Positions 22,276-34,550 of a DNA stretch of 64,000 nt are shown piece after piece (position 1 is the stretch's first letter; the number at the start of each line of letters is the position of its first letter). The DNA lies in contig OY757904.1 of assembly GCA_963585895.1 (NCBI GenBank), forward strand, positions 67,542,333-67,606,332. Direction: 5' to 3'. This DNA is from Sepioteuthis lessoniana. Taxonomy: Eukaryota > Mollusca > Cephalopoda > Myopsida > Loliginidae. Made by a program: the position numbers and the translations under genes. The notes under the pieces are model-generated. The model was given only the letters and a program-made list of their open reading frames with translations. It did no database searches and was not told the origin of the DNA.

Positions 22276-24647
22276 CTTTTACGTGTATATATTTGATGTA
22301 CTTTCTTTATATAAAAAGTGAAATACGTTCGTCTCTATCTTAAACTTCAGTATATCTGCTTTTATCTTCTTTTTTTTTCAGAAACCCATCAAACTTTCCT
22401 ACAGCGCAAACATGGTGTAAGGATCTAGGATCGTATGATGGTCGATATTCACAGGTTTCTTATTTAATAAGGATCATAAAATCGCTAGATTCGTTTTCGA
22501 TCTGTTCGACGTTAATTTACCACTGAAGACAACAAAAGGAGTGAGAGAGAGAGAGTGAGAGCTGCTCTTTTAAAAGTAACTTTCAGAAATAGATTCGATA
22601 ATCACTCATCATCCGCTCATCATGTGATGCACTCACTTAATAGCAGTTGAATATCTTACGTTGTCTGAACCGATTACACCTACGCTCTGTTCACCAGCGA
22701 CAGCAGAAAATAGACGTTCTTACTATATTTTGTACTTACCTTTTTTCTTTTTCGCTTTTTGTTCCTTTGCACATTATTTCAGATAGAGCTAACATTAAGA
22801 AGTGATTATTGTTAAAATGAAATGTCCAGACAATTAAACGTCTGTTCTCTATCTTTCGGTTTTGTCCTAACAGCCAATACTTTTTCTTTTTCTTCGTTCT
22901 CGAAGCGCTCATGATATTTTCGGTGTTATTCACGTAAGAGTAGTGATTTTTTTCCTCATTGGATACAATGTACCAGTTTGGATAATTGCCATATTTTCTA
23001 AAACGAACAATTTTAATTCTTTTTAAAGCGTTGTCATCGAGCATCCAAAGTATGACATTAATTATATTTCTGCAAATAAGTTACTAACAAAGAAACGTCA
23101 AATGAAAAATTGCGATACTTTCTCATATATTTGTCTGTGACCATCTCATTTTTTCTGTAACCCGATTCCTGACCGAGAGAAAGTATTTCTATCAATAGAT
23201 AACGGGAAAAAAATAAAATAAAATAAAGTAAAATTTTTCAATGGAAAATAATTAAAATAATTATACGGACAGAGCTCACAATTTTCCACATATTTTTTTT
23301 CACAAGTTGTTTATTATCATTAAATCACTTGGAATTAGCGAATATACTGACTCAAAGCCCCACTCCTGAAAAAAACAATATTAGAATTGACATATCCATG
23401 GCATACCGACACGGAATAAACGGAAGAAAAGACATTCACAAGTTGAGGAACATGTAATACACACACAGGAAATATTGAAAATAATACTCGAAAATGTTCC
23501 CATTGTGAAAATATCATTTAATGAACAAGTGACATGTGAAAAGTTTACAAAAAGGGAAAAAGGTTTCCTTGAGATTGCTGGATAGTAAATTGATGGTCAT
23601 AATGGTTTTATTGAATGAATCCAGGACTAGTGATGATGCTTTAACAGTTCAAAGAACAGAGGCCAAAAAAGTTGGGGATAATTTTTTGGATTGCCATGTG
23701 TCAGTTGGTCAAGCTACTTATCGGACACCCCCATTCTTCAAGAGGAAGTATTATATACCGTCTCTGTACATAATTAATACAAGACTGAATAAACTATTGC
23801 TTCATTTGTAAGAAAGTATAGCATCTGAATGATTCTAACCCATTGTATTCCTTTTATCGATAATATATCCTGAAATAAACACTAATTACACTATTAAAAT
23901 CTCAGAAATGCTAATGACTGTAGTAAAGTTGACAGTACAGAAAATTGTTTTTTTAATATCTCAAAGTTTAATTGAGTCAATGTGATAGAATATACATAGG
24001 ATTAGATTAGAAATTTTAGCAATTTCCACTAGTTACGTTGCAGAGTCTTGACGAAATTTGGCGGAGATAACGACGGGTAAATTAAAGGAAAAAATCTGAT
24101 AGGCCAAATGAAAAGGAAAAGGAGAGTAATGCAAAATAAAAAAATCAGACTGTGGGTCACAGAAAACTCCCACTCAGTTTAATACCTCTATTGCAACCTC
24201 CGTCTGGATAGGTTTCAATATCAGTGAGGTTTGAAGTAGTATTCTCGAAATGATGATGGAAAAAAAAACTACATTTTGACAAATCTTTTACAGTGTGCTG
24301 TTGGTAGTGCAGATAAATCCACAGTCTATGTTGTACCTTTTACTTTTCCAGTAGCTCACTAACTGCCTGGCTCTTTAGAAACATCACCAAATCTCTTGCG
24401 TGACCATTTCTCGCACTAACAACGATATATAATATTCCCCTGCTGTCAGTTTCACATTTGGACATCAGCTTCACTGGTGGTGGGAAGTGACTATTACGTT
24501 ACACATTCCCTATTTGTTATTTCTATTATAACACTTGCATGTTCACTCATGTGATATTCAAATGGACGCATTGAGAACTGAACAAAGTATTATCGTCTGA
24601 TAAATCTTGAGTCAACATTCCATATGGCAGTCTCGTATAATCTGTTT
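22276..24647. other. no recognised gene
   Basis: About 2.4 kb of AT-rich DNA. A 91-codon frame at 23536-23811 (+) and a 102-codon frame at 22736-23044 (-) have no recognisable domain, no splice context and no repeat match that I could see. I leave both as unsupported. Confidence 0.5.
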
Positions 24648-24868
24648 TGTAGGCGTTCGTGGTGTATTGGTAACTGTCGTAGGAAATGAACATATAGACC
24701 AAAGTTCAATTCATGGACGAGGCTGTTTGCATTTCACAATGCCCTTGGGAAAAGTATGAATCTAACCATTCACCCTCTAGTTATGGCTAAATAGATTGAT
24801 ACACTGGGTTTTTTAACCTTGGTATGGCAACTTGCCTATGAGAAGAAAAACTCTGACTTCAATCAAAC
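24648..24868 (+). mobile_element. tRNA-derived SINE, family S1
   Basis: A box GTGGTGTATTGGTAACTGTC, B box AAAGTTCAATTCATGGACG, body CATTTCACAATGCCCTTGGG and CTAGTTATGGCTAAATAG, tail CTTGGTATGGCAACTTGCC followed by AAAAACTCTGACTTCAA. Confidence 0.8.
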
Positions 24869-26668
24869 TAAAATCCGTTTAAATTTGTACTTATATCTAA
24901 TTCTCTATCGTGCGGACGGTTTGGTATATATATATATATATATATATATAGTTTTGAATTTCAAAATTATGAATTATCCTCATTAGTTTAGTTTAGAAGC
25001 TATTGATTAATCACTGTATTCTACATGTCCACCACGAATTATTCCCCCAAATCTTTGACTTCACACGCATATATATATATATATATATATATACTGTTTT
25101 GGATTCTAAAATGTATATTGTGCATCCTTACAAAGCTGACTAAAATTTAACCAACGCTGACTATAGGGTTTTCTATTACTAGATATTTCGAAAAATTAAG
25201 GTTCAAATATAAAAGCTAATTCACTTAATTTATTCATTTATTTATATTATTTCACTTCCAAGAAAATAAAGCAAATTAAAAAAAGAAGTGTTCACTGCTA
25301 TGAAGTTGAAAGTTTCGTTTATATAATCTTCCAAGTATTTATAGTTTCAAATAATCGGAGATTTCCAAGTTTTATCTGTTAAAAGATATAGAAAACACAT
25401 CATTCAAAAATACATGGCATCGGTGAAAAGGAAAATTATGAAAATTAAACTTGTGTGTAATTTATGTAATTTTGATTTTCGTTTTTCGTATTTTTTGTAA
25501 TTCTTATCTTCTGATTCTACATTTTCTTTCCAACTCTCCTTTAAGTACCTTCATCCTTTCCTGCTTATAATTATTATCTAAATCAGTTGTCCCTAATCAT
25601 CGTACACTGCCTAAGTGCTATCGAGCGTTACAACATAGCAATAAAAAGAGTTATAACTCATACGCACTTTTTGTTATTCTCTGTCACGTATCCCACGCCC
25701 AATCGAGTCGTATATTTGATTTAAGCGTAAAGAAACTTTCAAAAGAACTTAATTTAAACAAACCATTACAACTGTAAATGAATAGAATTTCTATTGACAT
25801 ATCCAGTATTACTCATTTTTTTCAATTTTATTTTGCAATCCATTTCATCGAGCCGCGTTGTTTAGTTACATTCGGGAAGTACAGGAAATAAGATCTGCAG
25901 CTATAGAAAAGACGATCTTTGAATGTAGTTCTGGTGACCCAGAAATTCTGTCTTTGAAAATTACGAACTTTTCTTTTCAGTATAGCAGTTAAAGTGTGTC
26001 TGAAGGCGGATGCACTAAGGGTTCAAAGAGTTAACCTATAGCTACTCGATATGCGTATGTCTTTCAACTGGTTATCATGAATAAAACAAACCTTTCTTGA
26101 GAAATTCTTTAGAAGTATTCCTAGGAACTATAAAATATATAAGACTGATGATCATGACTCAGAGCCAACTCTTTATTTCCTATTTGAAATAAGGCCAACT
26201 TTTTTTTAAACTTGATATTAAATTCATTAAATGAATCTACTAGCTTATAGTAGACTTCTCACTTATATTTCATCCCAAAACTAGATACTTAGTTTGATAT
26301 TAAAAAAAAAAGAAAACAGAGGGTAAGTTAGTAAAGCCAGTGTTCCGAGTAATGATCTGATTTCCTTCAGCTCTTGGGACAAGGTAGAACCTATTCATTT
26401 GCTTTAATCCCAATTCTAACTGAACCCGGGGCAGTAGTATCTCTTACTCTGTTTCACAGTTATAAGTGTTGGATAGGGTTACTTGAAATCATATGGGAGT
26501 GTTAAAACCAGTTATTTTTTTACTCCTTGAGCGTTTATAACATGAGTCTGAGGGACAGCAAGTGTCCTTAGGTATCCAGGACTCATAAAAGTATCCTGGC
26601 CGATCTTAACTATGCTTCAGTCTGAATAGACTTGATTCCTCCTTGGATTTTCAATTGTTCCAATCCTC
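24869..26668. other. no gene; TA arrays at 24925-24950 and 25069-25091
   Basis: About 1.8 kb of AT-rich sequence. I find no coding frame or dispersed repeat. Confidence 0.55.
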
Positions 26669-26675
26669 ATTTCCA

Positions 26676-26706
<31 letters not shown>

Positions 26707-26719
26707 TATTATTATTATT
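26669..26719. repeat. (ATT)n array, 3' tail of the LINE copy
   Basis: About 16 ATT units with one change. In the minus orientation this is an AAT tail directly after the LINE 3' end, as at 50265-50302. Confidence 0.9.
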
Positions 26720-26957
26720 CCTTTAGAGTTTTTCACATCAGTGTAAGCTGATAGTTTTTCACTGGAGTTTGAGTGACAGCAAGTCTCCTCAAGTCTCCAC
26801 GACTCGTCTCAGTATTCTGGCCGTCCTCAGCAATGCTGTCGTTTGGATAGTCTCTACCCGTCCGCCAACTTCCAAGTCCTCCAAGCCCTTGAATAATCCT
26901 TTAGTTACTGTGCCAATCGCATCAATCACAATTGGCACAATCGTTACTTTCATTTAA
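26720..26957 (-). pseudogene. R4/Dong-like LINE, 3' fragment A
   Basis: Minus strand: VTIVPIVI (partly changed), VTKGLFKGLEDLEVGG-like sequence, RVETIQTTALLRTARI-like sequence and RRLET, the extreme C-terminus shared with 49403-50194. The 3' untranslated segment ends in an AAT tail at 26719-26669. The piece is 5'-truncated at about 26957, so only about 240 bp of the element was copied or kept. The plus-strand frame through it (26769-26957) is a shadow. Confidence 0.8.
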
Positions 26958-26964
26958 CTCATTG

Positions 26965-28240
26965 AGATAATTTCACCGTAATTTTATCAAATGGGTTTTC
27001 ACTGGAGTCTGAGTGACTGCATGTCGCGTTATGTCTCAAGGACTCTTCTCAGTATTCTGGTCGTTCTCAATAATGCTGTACTTTGGATGGTATCCACACA
27101 TCTTCTAACTTGCAAGTCATCCACTCCCTTAAATAGTCATTTAGTTACTGAACCAAAAGCACCAATCACGATTAGTACAATTGTCACCTACATGTTCCAT
27201 AGTTTTTTTTTCAATTCCCTGGCTAGGTCGAGATACTTATCCTTCTTTTCATATTTTTTCAATTTTATTTTGTGGTCAGCAGGGACAGCAAATTCTGAAT
27301 ATACCATTTATTCGTATTATCGAATTTCAGTTTCTTGCACATTTCACAGTGGTTCCCCTTGCTCACCCAGTCATGTCTAGTCTTATACTCATTCTGTGCT
27401 AATTTGCTTCATTCGCTTATAATATGATTGTTGGTTTTGTCTCTGCCACAACATAGCCTATATTTTGTTGTGTCTTATCTATTTTTGCTTTGGTTATGAT
27501 TGGTTCTCATGGCGTTATTTCGTGCTGCTATCGGAAGAGATTCTGTTTCTCGTTTAAAGTTTCCTTTTCTTAGCCACGACCAGGTTTTCTGTTGTTTATT
27601 AGTCGTTTAAAACGCCCATAGAGTTGTTTTCCTTCCCGTTTTTGTTTCCTAGTTATTGTAATTCTATTGTCCATCGTGCTGTTTCTCTTATTTCTGATGA
27701 ATGTTAGTCTTCCTTTGTGTTTTTCTATGTTCTCTTCAGGTCGTTGTATCGATGTGTCAACGCCGTCTTCAATCCTGGCAATTTCACTTCCTCCCTCCTT
27801 TCTTCATACTTATAGTCTGTCAACGTCGTATGTATGATGTAATGCCTTCTGCATTTTTCATCCGCTTCTTGTTCTTTGGTCCATTTGCTTAAGTTCATCT
27901 CTGGTCCACTTCAAAAAGGGTCGCGAATACCTAACGAGGAGTACAGCGCAGATATTTATTTTTTATAAGGTTTCTGCTAGGTAATTTTTTTTTCAATTAG
28001 CTTTCTAGTTCTCCTAAGATATTATTTCTTTTTTTTTTCTTTTTCATCTCTATTTATTTGATGGTGTCAGCCTCCAAGATTCCCAAGTATTCGCAGGTTT
28101 CGTTTTCTTCGAGCGTTCTAATCTTGTCTTGGTTTGGTAGACCCATTCCATCAGTCAGATGTCGTTTGCCACTTTTCATTATTAGTATGGTACATTTTTC
28201 TATGCCAAATTCTATTCCTATGTTCTCACGTGTCCATGTT
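26965..28240 (-). pseudogene. R4/Dong-like LINE, fragment B
   Basis: Reading down the minus strand: NIGIEF and KC.ILIMKSGKR (about 28200), TLEENETCEYLGILEADTIK (about 28110-28060), EYLRRTRKL relic, LVRYSRPFLKWTRDELKQM (about 27930-27880). Then IEDGVDTSIQRPE (about 27760), ITITRKQKREGKQLYGRFKR (about 27640) and NHIISE with a stop where the knuckle Cys should be (about 27410). EFAVPADHKIKLK follows (about 27270), then the C-terminus to 27000. Compared with 49403-50194, about 150 bp between FDNTNK and EFAVPADH are missing, which removes the PD motif of the endonuclease. Stops and shifts are numerous. It lies in the same orientation as fragment A, which sits at its 3' end. Confidence 0.82.
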
Positions 28241-28336
28241 TCCTCGTTGAACGATGTTTTTATATTTAAACTACGTGGATTTGATATGAATATTTTATAT
28301 CTTATAACCGTGCGAACAAATGATTATGAATGACCA

Positions 28337-29012
28337 AAAAAGTGCAATTTAGGCCTCTATGTTAATGCACACAAAACGGAATATATGTGCTCTAATCAAA
28401 CGGGGGACATCTCCACTCTAGACGGAACCCCTCTTAAACTAGTAGACAAATTCACTTACGTAGGAAGCAGCATCGCAACAACCGAAAAAGACATCGACAC
28501 GAGGTTAACGAAAGCATGGACAGCTATCAATAGGCTATCGATTATATGGAAATCAGACCAAACCGATAAAATGAAACGCAGTTTCTTCCCGGCAACAGTC
28601 ACATCGATACTGCAATACGGATGCACTACATGGACGCTAACAAAATGGCTGCAGAGGAGGCTAGACGGCAATTACACAAGAATGCTGCGTGCAATCTTGA
28701 ACAAGTCCTGGCGACAACACCCCACAAGACACCAACTGTACGGCCACTTGCCTCCTATCACGAATACTATTCAAGTTAGACGAACCAGACATGTAGGACA
28801 CTGCTGGAGAAGCAGGGAGGAACTCATAAGAGATGTACTCGTATGGACCCCCACACATGGCCGTGCAAATGCAGGACGACCAGCACGAACATACATTCAG
28901 CAGCTGTGTGAGGATACGGGATGTTATCCTGAGGACCTGCCTAGAGCGATGGACGATAGGGAGGAGTAGCGAGAGAGGGTCAGGGATATCCGTGCTACCA
29001 GAACGACATGAT
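28337..29012 (+). pseudogene. RTE-like LINE, C-terminal 3' fragment (best preserved)
   Basis: The frame opens as GLYVNAHKTEYMCSNQ, then LDGTPLKLVDKFTYVGSSI, KDIDTRLTKAWTAINRL, KMKRSFFPATVTSILQYGCT, KWLQRRLDGNYTRMLRAIL, SWRQHPTRHQLYGHLPPI, RRTRHVGHCWRSREELIRD, GRPARTYIQQLCEDTGC and PRAMDDREE, with a stop near 28969. Decayed sequence then leads to a GATGATA tail near 29012. The frame from 28385 is open for 194 codons. It is the end of the reverse transcriptase and the C-terminal domain. The palm motifs are absent (5'-truncated), so it is inactive. It lies about 100 bp from the truncated 5' end of the R4/Dong-like fragment. Confidence 0.92.
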
Positions 29013-31096
29013 GATATTGAATGAAACGTTAAAAATATAGTTATGATTGAAATGAAAACTTTCCGAATAAATGACATGTTGGTATTACATGTACATTATA
29101 TGCTTATAAACAGATAATCTAAAGAAAACCAAACCGAGCCAATTCCATTTATCATTAAATAGGTCTCTTTGTAAATGATTAAAATTAGATAATAATACCT
29201 ATTATTGTGTATAAAGTTCTAGACAAAAATACTTTGAAAGTGGAAACAGAAGATTATAGACAAATAATTGAATGCAATAAAAAAATTCAAAGCAACATCG
29301 AAAATGTTGTTATGATTACAAGCAAACTTTTCCAAAGGAATCAAATTTCGACTTCAATAATACATAAGGAGTTACTATGCTTTTAAACAAATAAGCTCAA
29401 CCTAGAATATTGCTTGTGAAGTAACCATTTATCATATCTGTGAATAAGTTATATCTTCCACAGTAATAGAAAGACAAACGTATTTTTCATCCGCTTGATA
29501 AAGCTGCTATTATTACGATACTAATGGAGAAATATCTGTGTCAGTGTCTACATGTATGTCGTAGAATATTCCATTCCACATTTCTGAAGGATTTTCTTTC
29601 GGAATGTCTAATGGAATAAATTAAACTTCTGGGTATATCAAGGGTTCTTTGGTGCAATGCTGGTTTTTGAAATAGGCCATTAACATTCTTGATCAAATCT
29701 CCTTTCGCCATATTGCACCGGGCTTATTCTTGACATGTTAATGTATCGATGTACGAATCACATCAGATTGATAAACAAGGCTTGGCAGTTGAATGTTAAA
29801 GAGACCATCCCCGTAAATATCTTCTTTTGCACTTGAATTTCATTTATATTTAAAGACCAGCAGCTTCCGGGTGAATGGCACTGCAGCTTATTAAGCGTGA
29901 ATCTACGGTTGAATTATTCGATTTTGTACCATTCTCAAATAACGTGTTTTTAAACTGGCGTAAATTAGGCGACTCTAATAAGACGCATTTTGCGTAAGCA
30001 TTGATCTATTTCTGTCCTGCAGTCGCTACGAAGACAAATGTCTGCGTGCTTTATAGTCCCAGGAATGTGGAATTAATAACTGACCAACGAGTTGGCAGTT
30101 TCGGCCAAACACAGAGACGGATAGATCATCTTTTGGAATCAACACAACGTGGAGAGAAAGACATCGACGACAAAGACTGTCAAAAACGCTCAGTACCAGA
30201 TAAATTAATAAACATTTTCGTTACTATACTACATAAGCAACAAACAAGGTTAATTGCAAACCGCTCCTTTCTTTTTGAAAATACAAGGTATTTTTTTTTC
30301 TGTTTAACCTCAGTACACTGCGTCTATCTTTACCTAATCCTCTCCTTTATTCTCTGTTATATCGCAAGAGATCCATTCTTGATTCAACCACATCATCGTA
30401 TGAATACATCAGTGCTGAAGAGATAATGGAAAAACGGATATCTACATGTTAATTGTGAAGCATATTTCCCACATATTCTTGCTTCCCTGGAAACGTCAGA
30501 CTTTCCAAAGTCTGAACGTCTGGTTTCTTTCAAAGAGTGGTTTTTAAATAATGTTATTAATATATACTATTATAATATTCAATCATACCAGATCATTATT
30601 TGGTTACTTACTGCTAAAATCGATCTTTTACATGAGGAGTAGTGTTATTATCTAACAAAGAGTTTGATGTCGATGAGTTTTATTCCTATCACAGACTATT
30701 AGTCCTTACTTCGAAATCTTTTACTACGATGTCATAATCCCGTACTTCAGAGCTTTCTGTCAGAGCGCGATGTTTAAAATGTCCTGTATATGCTGTGATC
30801 TTTCATTCACTGTTTATCGAATTACGACACAAAATTAATTTGGCTTAGATTTACAAAACTCTAGGATGGTTCACAGGCAGCTCTAAAATATATAACATGT
30901 GTGAAATGTGGAAAATTTATAAAAAAGGTCAACGTTCTGGTTAGGGTATGAAATACAATAGCAGTAAGCCAAATTCATCAGCAGTTAAAGGCAATACATA
31001 TTTTGTCACAGTGTAAAATCGATAAATCAACAATAAAATAAACCGTATAATTCTGTGAAATAGTATTCAAGCATACATTCTGATTTTAATCATACA

Positions 31097-31097
<1 letters not shown>
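29013..31097. other. no recognised gene
   Basis: About 2.1 kb of AT-rich DNA. A 141-codon frame at 30001-30426 (+) has a hydrophobic stretch (CLTSVHCVYLYLILSFILCY, about residues 99-118) preceded by a charged half. I recognise no domain and see no poly(A) or splice support. It may be chance. Confidence 0.45.

Positions 31098-31133
<36 letters not shown>
31098..31133. repeat. (TA)n microsatellite, mariner insertion site
   Basis: About 17 TA units directly precede the mariner 5' end, consistent with insertion into a TA-rich target. Confidence 0.95.
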
Positions 31134-31135
<2 letters not shown>

Positions 31136-32455
31136 GCCTTTAATAAGTTTCCAGCCTTTTTTTGGACAGGCATTTAAAATTGTCGTAGAATCTTGAACAT
31201 TCAGTATGTTATTGCTATACATATTATGGGATGACAGACTAATTTTTATGATTTTAAGTTGAAAGGAGTAGCTACAGCAGCAATCGGAATACACCCTATT
31301 GAAGTCAGATTGTCAAAGCTAGTGGATTTCAAAAATTCAATCTGGACGTGAGGACACTTTAGAAGAACGATATGCAAAAAATTATGTTTTAATCTTGGAA
31401 AAAATGATGCCAAAGAAACGTATGGAATGCTTCATACTGTTTTTGGAACATCATGCATGAATCAAGCATCAGTTTTTGAGTTACATAAGAGATTCAAGGA
31501 AGGCAGGGAGTCTGTGAGGGATGATGAGAGGTGTGGGACGAGTAAGGAAGTCAGAACACCAGATGTGAATGGCCAAATACCAAATAAAGAATTTCATGGA
31601 TAAGGACCGTTGTGTGCCTATAGAGAAAATAAGTGCACAGTTTGATGTCCGTGTGGGAACTGTACAAACAATTATTCACGAGGAAATGATAATGCGGAAG
31701 ATTTGCGCGAAGTTTGTCTCAAGAGTGCTCAGAGAATATCAGAAAGAAAAACGTTGTCATGACAGCAGCGAGATGGTCGAGCTGATCAATTTAGATCCCG
31801 TAGTTCTTGATGCTCTGGTGACCTGCGATGAAAGCTGGATCTACTGCCATGACCCAGAGATCCAAGTGGAAGCATGCTGGCTCTCCCAGACCCAAGACGA
31901 CCAGACAGAGCAAATCCCCCAACAAACTTTTCATGATCCTATTTTTTTTTGACAGCAGTGACATGATCTACATGCATATGGTTCCCACTGGACAGACAGT
32001 CAACAAGGAATACTTTGTTGTGGTTTTAAAGGAGTTCAGGAAGAGATTCCGTCGGAAGAGCCCAGCACTCTTTAAATCGAGTCAGTGGCATTTCCACCAG
32101 GACAATGCTCCAGTGCACGACTCCATCCTTGTCACAGACTATTTGACCAAGTTGGACATCAATACAGTTTCTCAGCCTCCCTATAGTCCAGTCATTGCAC
32201 CATGTGACTTTTGGTTATTCTCTAAGCTCAGAGGCTGTCGTTATGAGACAACAGAGGAGATGAAAGAGGCTGTGACGAAGATCATTGACATGCTCACACA
32301 AGAGGACATTCATGGGGCCTTCTAGAAGTTGTTGGAACGGTACAAGAAGTGAATTGCAGCCGGAGGAGATTACTTCGAAGGCAGGTAGAGTTTCATGTGT
32401 CTGCTATCAATAAAAGTGCCCATACGAAAAAAGTCTGGCAACTTACTGTGTGCCC
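31134..32455 (+). mobile_element. mariner-like element, near full length
   Basis: The 5' end reads GGGCCTTTAATAAGTTTCCAG and the 3' end, reverse-complemented, GGGCACACAGTAAGTTGCCAG. These are terminal inverted repeats matching at 15 of 21 positions, and the match continues into CCTTTTTT/ACTTTTTT. Length is 1322 bp, normal for mariner. The left flank is a TA array; the right flank is TTTGTGTG, so no clean TA duplication is visible on the right. Confidence 0.92.
31248..32388 (+). pseudogene. mariner transposase, DD34D, frameshifted
   Basis: The N-terminal helix-turn-helix region (LCFNLGKND, TYGMLHTVFGTSCMNQ, FELHKRFKEGRESVRDDERC) lies at 31383-31560, with stops before it. A shift near 31575 leads to DRCVPIEKISAQFDVRVGTV and VTCDESWIYCHDPE (first Asp, about 31830). 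Another shift near 31860 leads to KWKHAGSPRPKTTRQSK, GQTVNKEYFVVVLKEF, WHFHQDNAPVHDS (second Asp, about 32102) and YSPVIAPCDFWLFSKLRG (third Asp, about 32208). Thirty-four residues separate the second and third Asp, the mariner DD34D spacing. A stop follows GAF at 32323-32325, before the last 20 codons. All three acidic residues remain but the frame is broken at least three times. Confidence 0.93.

Positions 32456-32511
<56 letters not shown>
32456..32511. repeat. (GT)n microsatellite
   Basis: About 27 GT units directly follow the 3' end of the mariner copy. Confidence 0.95.
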
Positions 32512-32512
<1 letters not shown>

Positions 32513-32529
32513 TCGACATATTGATATTA

Positions 32530-32775
32530 AGCCGCTTCGCCATGGTCAGGTTGTGAAGCTAAGTCAATTTTTAATTGGGGTAAAGCTGGTTTAATTATAT
32601 AGTTTCCATTATCGTAGACCAATTATCTCAACAATGTTAAATTACTTAATGTGCCCTATTATTCCCCCATAGCCGAGTGATGGTGACTTTTACCTTTCTC
32701 AAGGGCATTAGTGCGACGGAAAACGCTGACAATTTCCTCCAGGTTGTGATCGCATGACACTTATTCCATTTCCTA
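32530..32775 (-). mobile_element. tRNA-derived SINE, family S1
   Basis: Its left part (GTCAATTTTTAATTGGGGTAAA, then TTTAATT and AGTTT.CC) matches the S1 3' region at 44648-44690. The right part (TGCCCTATTATTCCCCCATAG, TACCTTTCTCAAGGGCATTA) is the S1 body. The tRNA head near 32750 is diverged. Confidence 0.6.
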
Positions 32776-32935
32776 GGTCGATAACTCTTTCGTTTGAGGC
32801 GCTTCGTTGCAGATCAAAATTCAATGTTTAATTGGAATTTTGTTTTATATTTAAGCATGTAAAAATTCGGAATAAGTTGATTCTGGAAAGAGAGAAGTGA
32901 ATTTCGAATAATCAAAAAAATAAATAAAAAATAGA

Positions 32936-33606
32936 TTTGTTTGGTTGGTTGTTTAGGTTTTATGGCATATCGACATTTGTTGCTTATTTAATTTCAAATC
33001 CATTTTCATACAAATAATCAGATATATTTCAATCAATTCAGTTTAACACGATGACACTCATAAATTGTCAAAAGCATTTCTATTGAAATGTATTCAGTTT
33101 AGTCAAACAGATCTTATTCAACCAATTCAGTTTTGTATACGCATAGATTTTGTTTCCACAATGTTAAATGTCAAAACAGTCCTATATTAAACAATTCAAT
33201 TTAGCATAACTACAACTTCAATGTAAAAAGCAGTTCCACTTCAAACAATTCAATTTAGCATAAGTACTCGGTTTAAATGTAAGTATAGAGTTTAATTGAC
33301 AAAAACATTTCTATTTCAAGCTATTCAGTTAAGTCAGAAAGTTGTAATTCAAACAATGCAGTTTAGTATAAGTACGCAGTTTAGTTCTATTTAACCCATA
33401 AATAGGGCCCTATCAGGTACCACCATTCCGAGCCAGAGTGGATCTGGGAGCGATGACAATGAAAGCGTATTCTGCATTCTCCAAAGATCCAGCAATAGGG
33501 AAACCTCACGATCAGATGGTTTTATGTCATATCCTATACATTCGTTGTTTTTTTTACCCCCGTGGAGAGGTGCAGTCAGTGTATTCTACAGTCCCAGCCG
33601 ACATGG
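32936..33606 (-). mobile_element. R1 composite repeat with internal tandem array
   Basis: On the plus strand the tail (TTTATGGCATATCGACAT) is at the left and the head (GTGCAGTCAGTGTATTCTAC) at the right end. Between them, 33050-33370, are about five to six degenerate units of roughly 55 bp. The unit theme is TTTCAAACAATTCAGTTTAG, CATAAGTAC, then GTTTAAATGTCAAAACAGT. The head includes AGGGCCCTATCAGGTACCACC and GAGCCAGAGTGGATCTGGGA. Confidence 0.78.
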
Positions 33607-33656
33607 CAAATAAAAACAAAATAAATCTGAAAATCACTTGCACTTTTAATCGCTTC

Positions 33657-33659
<3 letters not shown>

Positions 33660-33722
<63 letters not shown>

Positions 33723-33790
33723 GCGTGTGTGTGAGTGTGTGTATGTGTGCGTGTGTGTGGGGGAAACGTGTGTGTATGCGTGTGTGTGTT
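33660..33790. repeat. (TA)n then (GT)-rich array
   Basis: About 30 TA units, then imperfect GT units. Confidence 0.95.
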
Positions 33791-34357
33791 TTATTTGTTC
33801 ACCATTTTTTAAAATTATATCGTGTTAAATCACATAAGAAAACAAGACAACCAGCAACTATACTTGTAGCATTTGCTTTGTTTATTTGGGCTTAAAAGCA
33901 ACTTAATTGTGCATGCGTGGAGAAGGAAAATCGATTTTACGCTTAGTACTTCTGGTTCACAGGCCACTTGGCTTCACTTAGACATTATTTGCTTTGTATC
34001 CTGTATAAACATATTTTAGAGTGTAGCTTCAAATGTTAATAAAAATATCTAATGAAAACACTATATGACCCGCCTGTAAGCAAAGGACATTTAGTGAAGA
34101 GTAAACCTGATATTCAATGCACGCAGTCGATGGACACAGTTTTCCCGACTATGGCTTTATTTTATTTTATTTTATTTTCAAACGTAGTATTTGAAGAGAT
34201 TGCGTTAAAGTTCACGGTATTTTTTGTCTGAATGGAAATCAACCTTAGGTTTGGAAGTAGGTCAGGATACTTTTAGATATATGCATTTACGCAACCCTCA
34301 GCCATCAGAAGGAAGTGATACATAGGAAACTTTCGTGTGAATTACCATTAGTTTGCA
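33791..34357. other. no gene recognised
   Basis: AT-rich sequence with a short TTTTA run at 34158-34178. Confidence 0.55.
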
Positions 34358-34550
34358 TGAAGAGTTTTCGTTCTGCTTGTCCTTTTGAGATTCCAAGGAT
34401 AAGGAGTCTAATTTGTCCTGCTATTTTCCCATAGTTGGTGGTTAGTTGGAGTCACATGTTTTGCAATTGTATTAGTGCCATGTGAAGATTTTAACTCTTG
34501 TTGCGTGGTCTGTTTCCTACGACGATAATCTTTAAGCCACATGCTTCTCC
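34358..34550 (-). mobile_element. tRNA-derived SINE, family S1
   Basis: Left: tail region GAGTTTTCGTTCTGCTTGTC and CCAAGGATAAGGAGTC. Body: TGTCCTGCTATTTTCCCATAG and ATTAGTGCCATGTGAAGAT. Right: head TTTCCTACGACGATAATC, the same as at 44867. Confidence 0.75.

Noticed and set aside
22736..23811. Open frames of 102 and 91 codons
   Set aside because: No recognised motif, no splice or poly(A) support and composition near that of random AT-rich DNA.
26769..27402. Plus-strand open frames of 62-129 codons
   Set aside because: They are antisense to the R4/Dong-like LINE fragments on the minus strand, where the recognisable protein lies.
28456..29077. Minus-strand open frames of 71 and 138 codons
   Set aside because: Antisense shadows of the RTE C-terminal fragment. 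The same applies to 56525-56830 and 56907-57122.
31569..32325. Domesticated mariner gene of the SETMAR kind
   Set aside because: No SET domain, frameshifts and stops inside the transposase, and TIRs are at both ends, so it is an ordinary decayed transposon.
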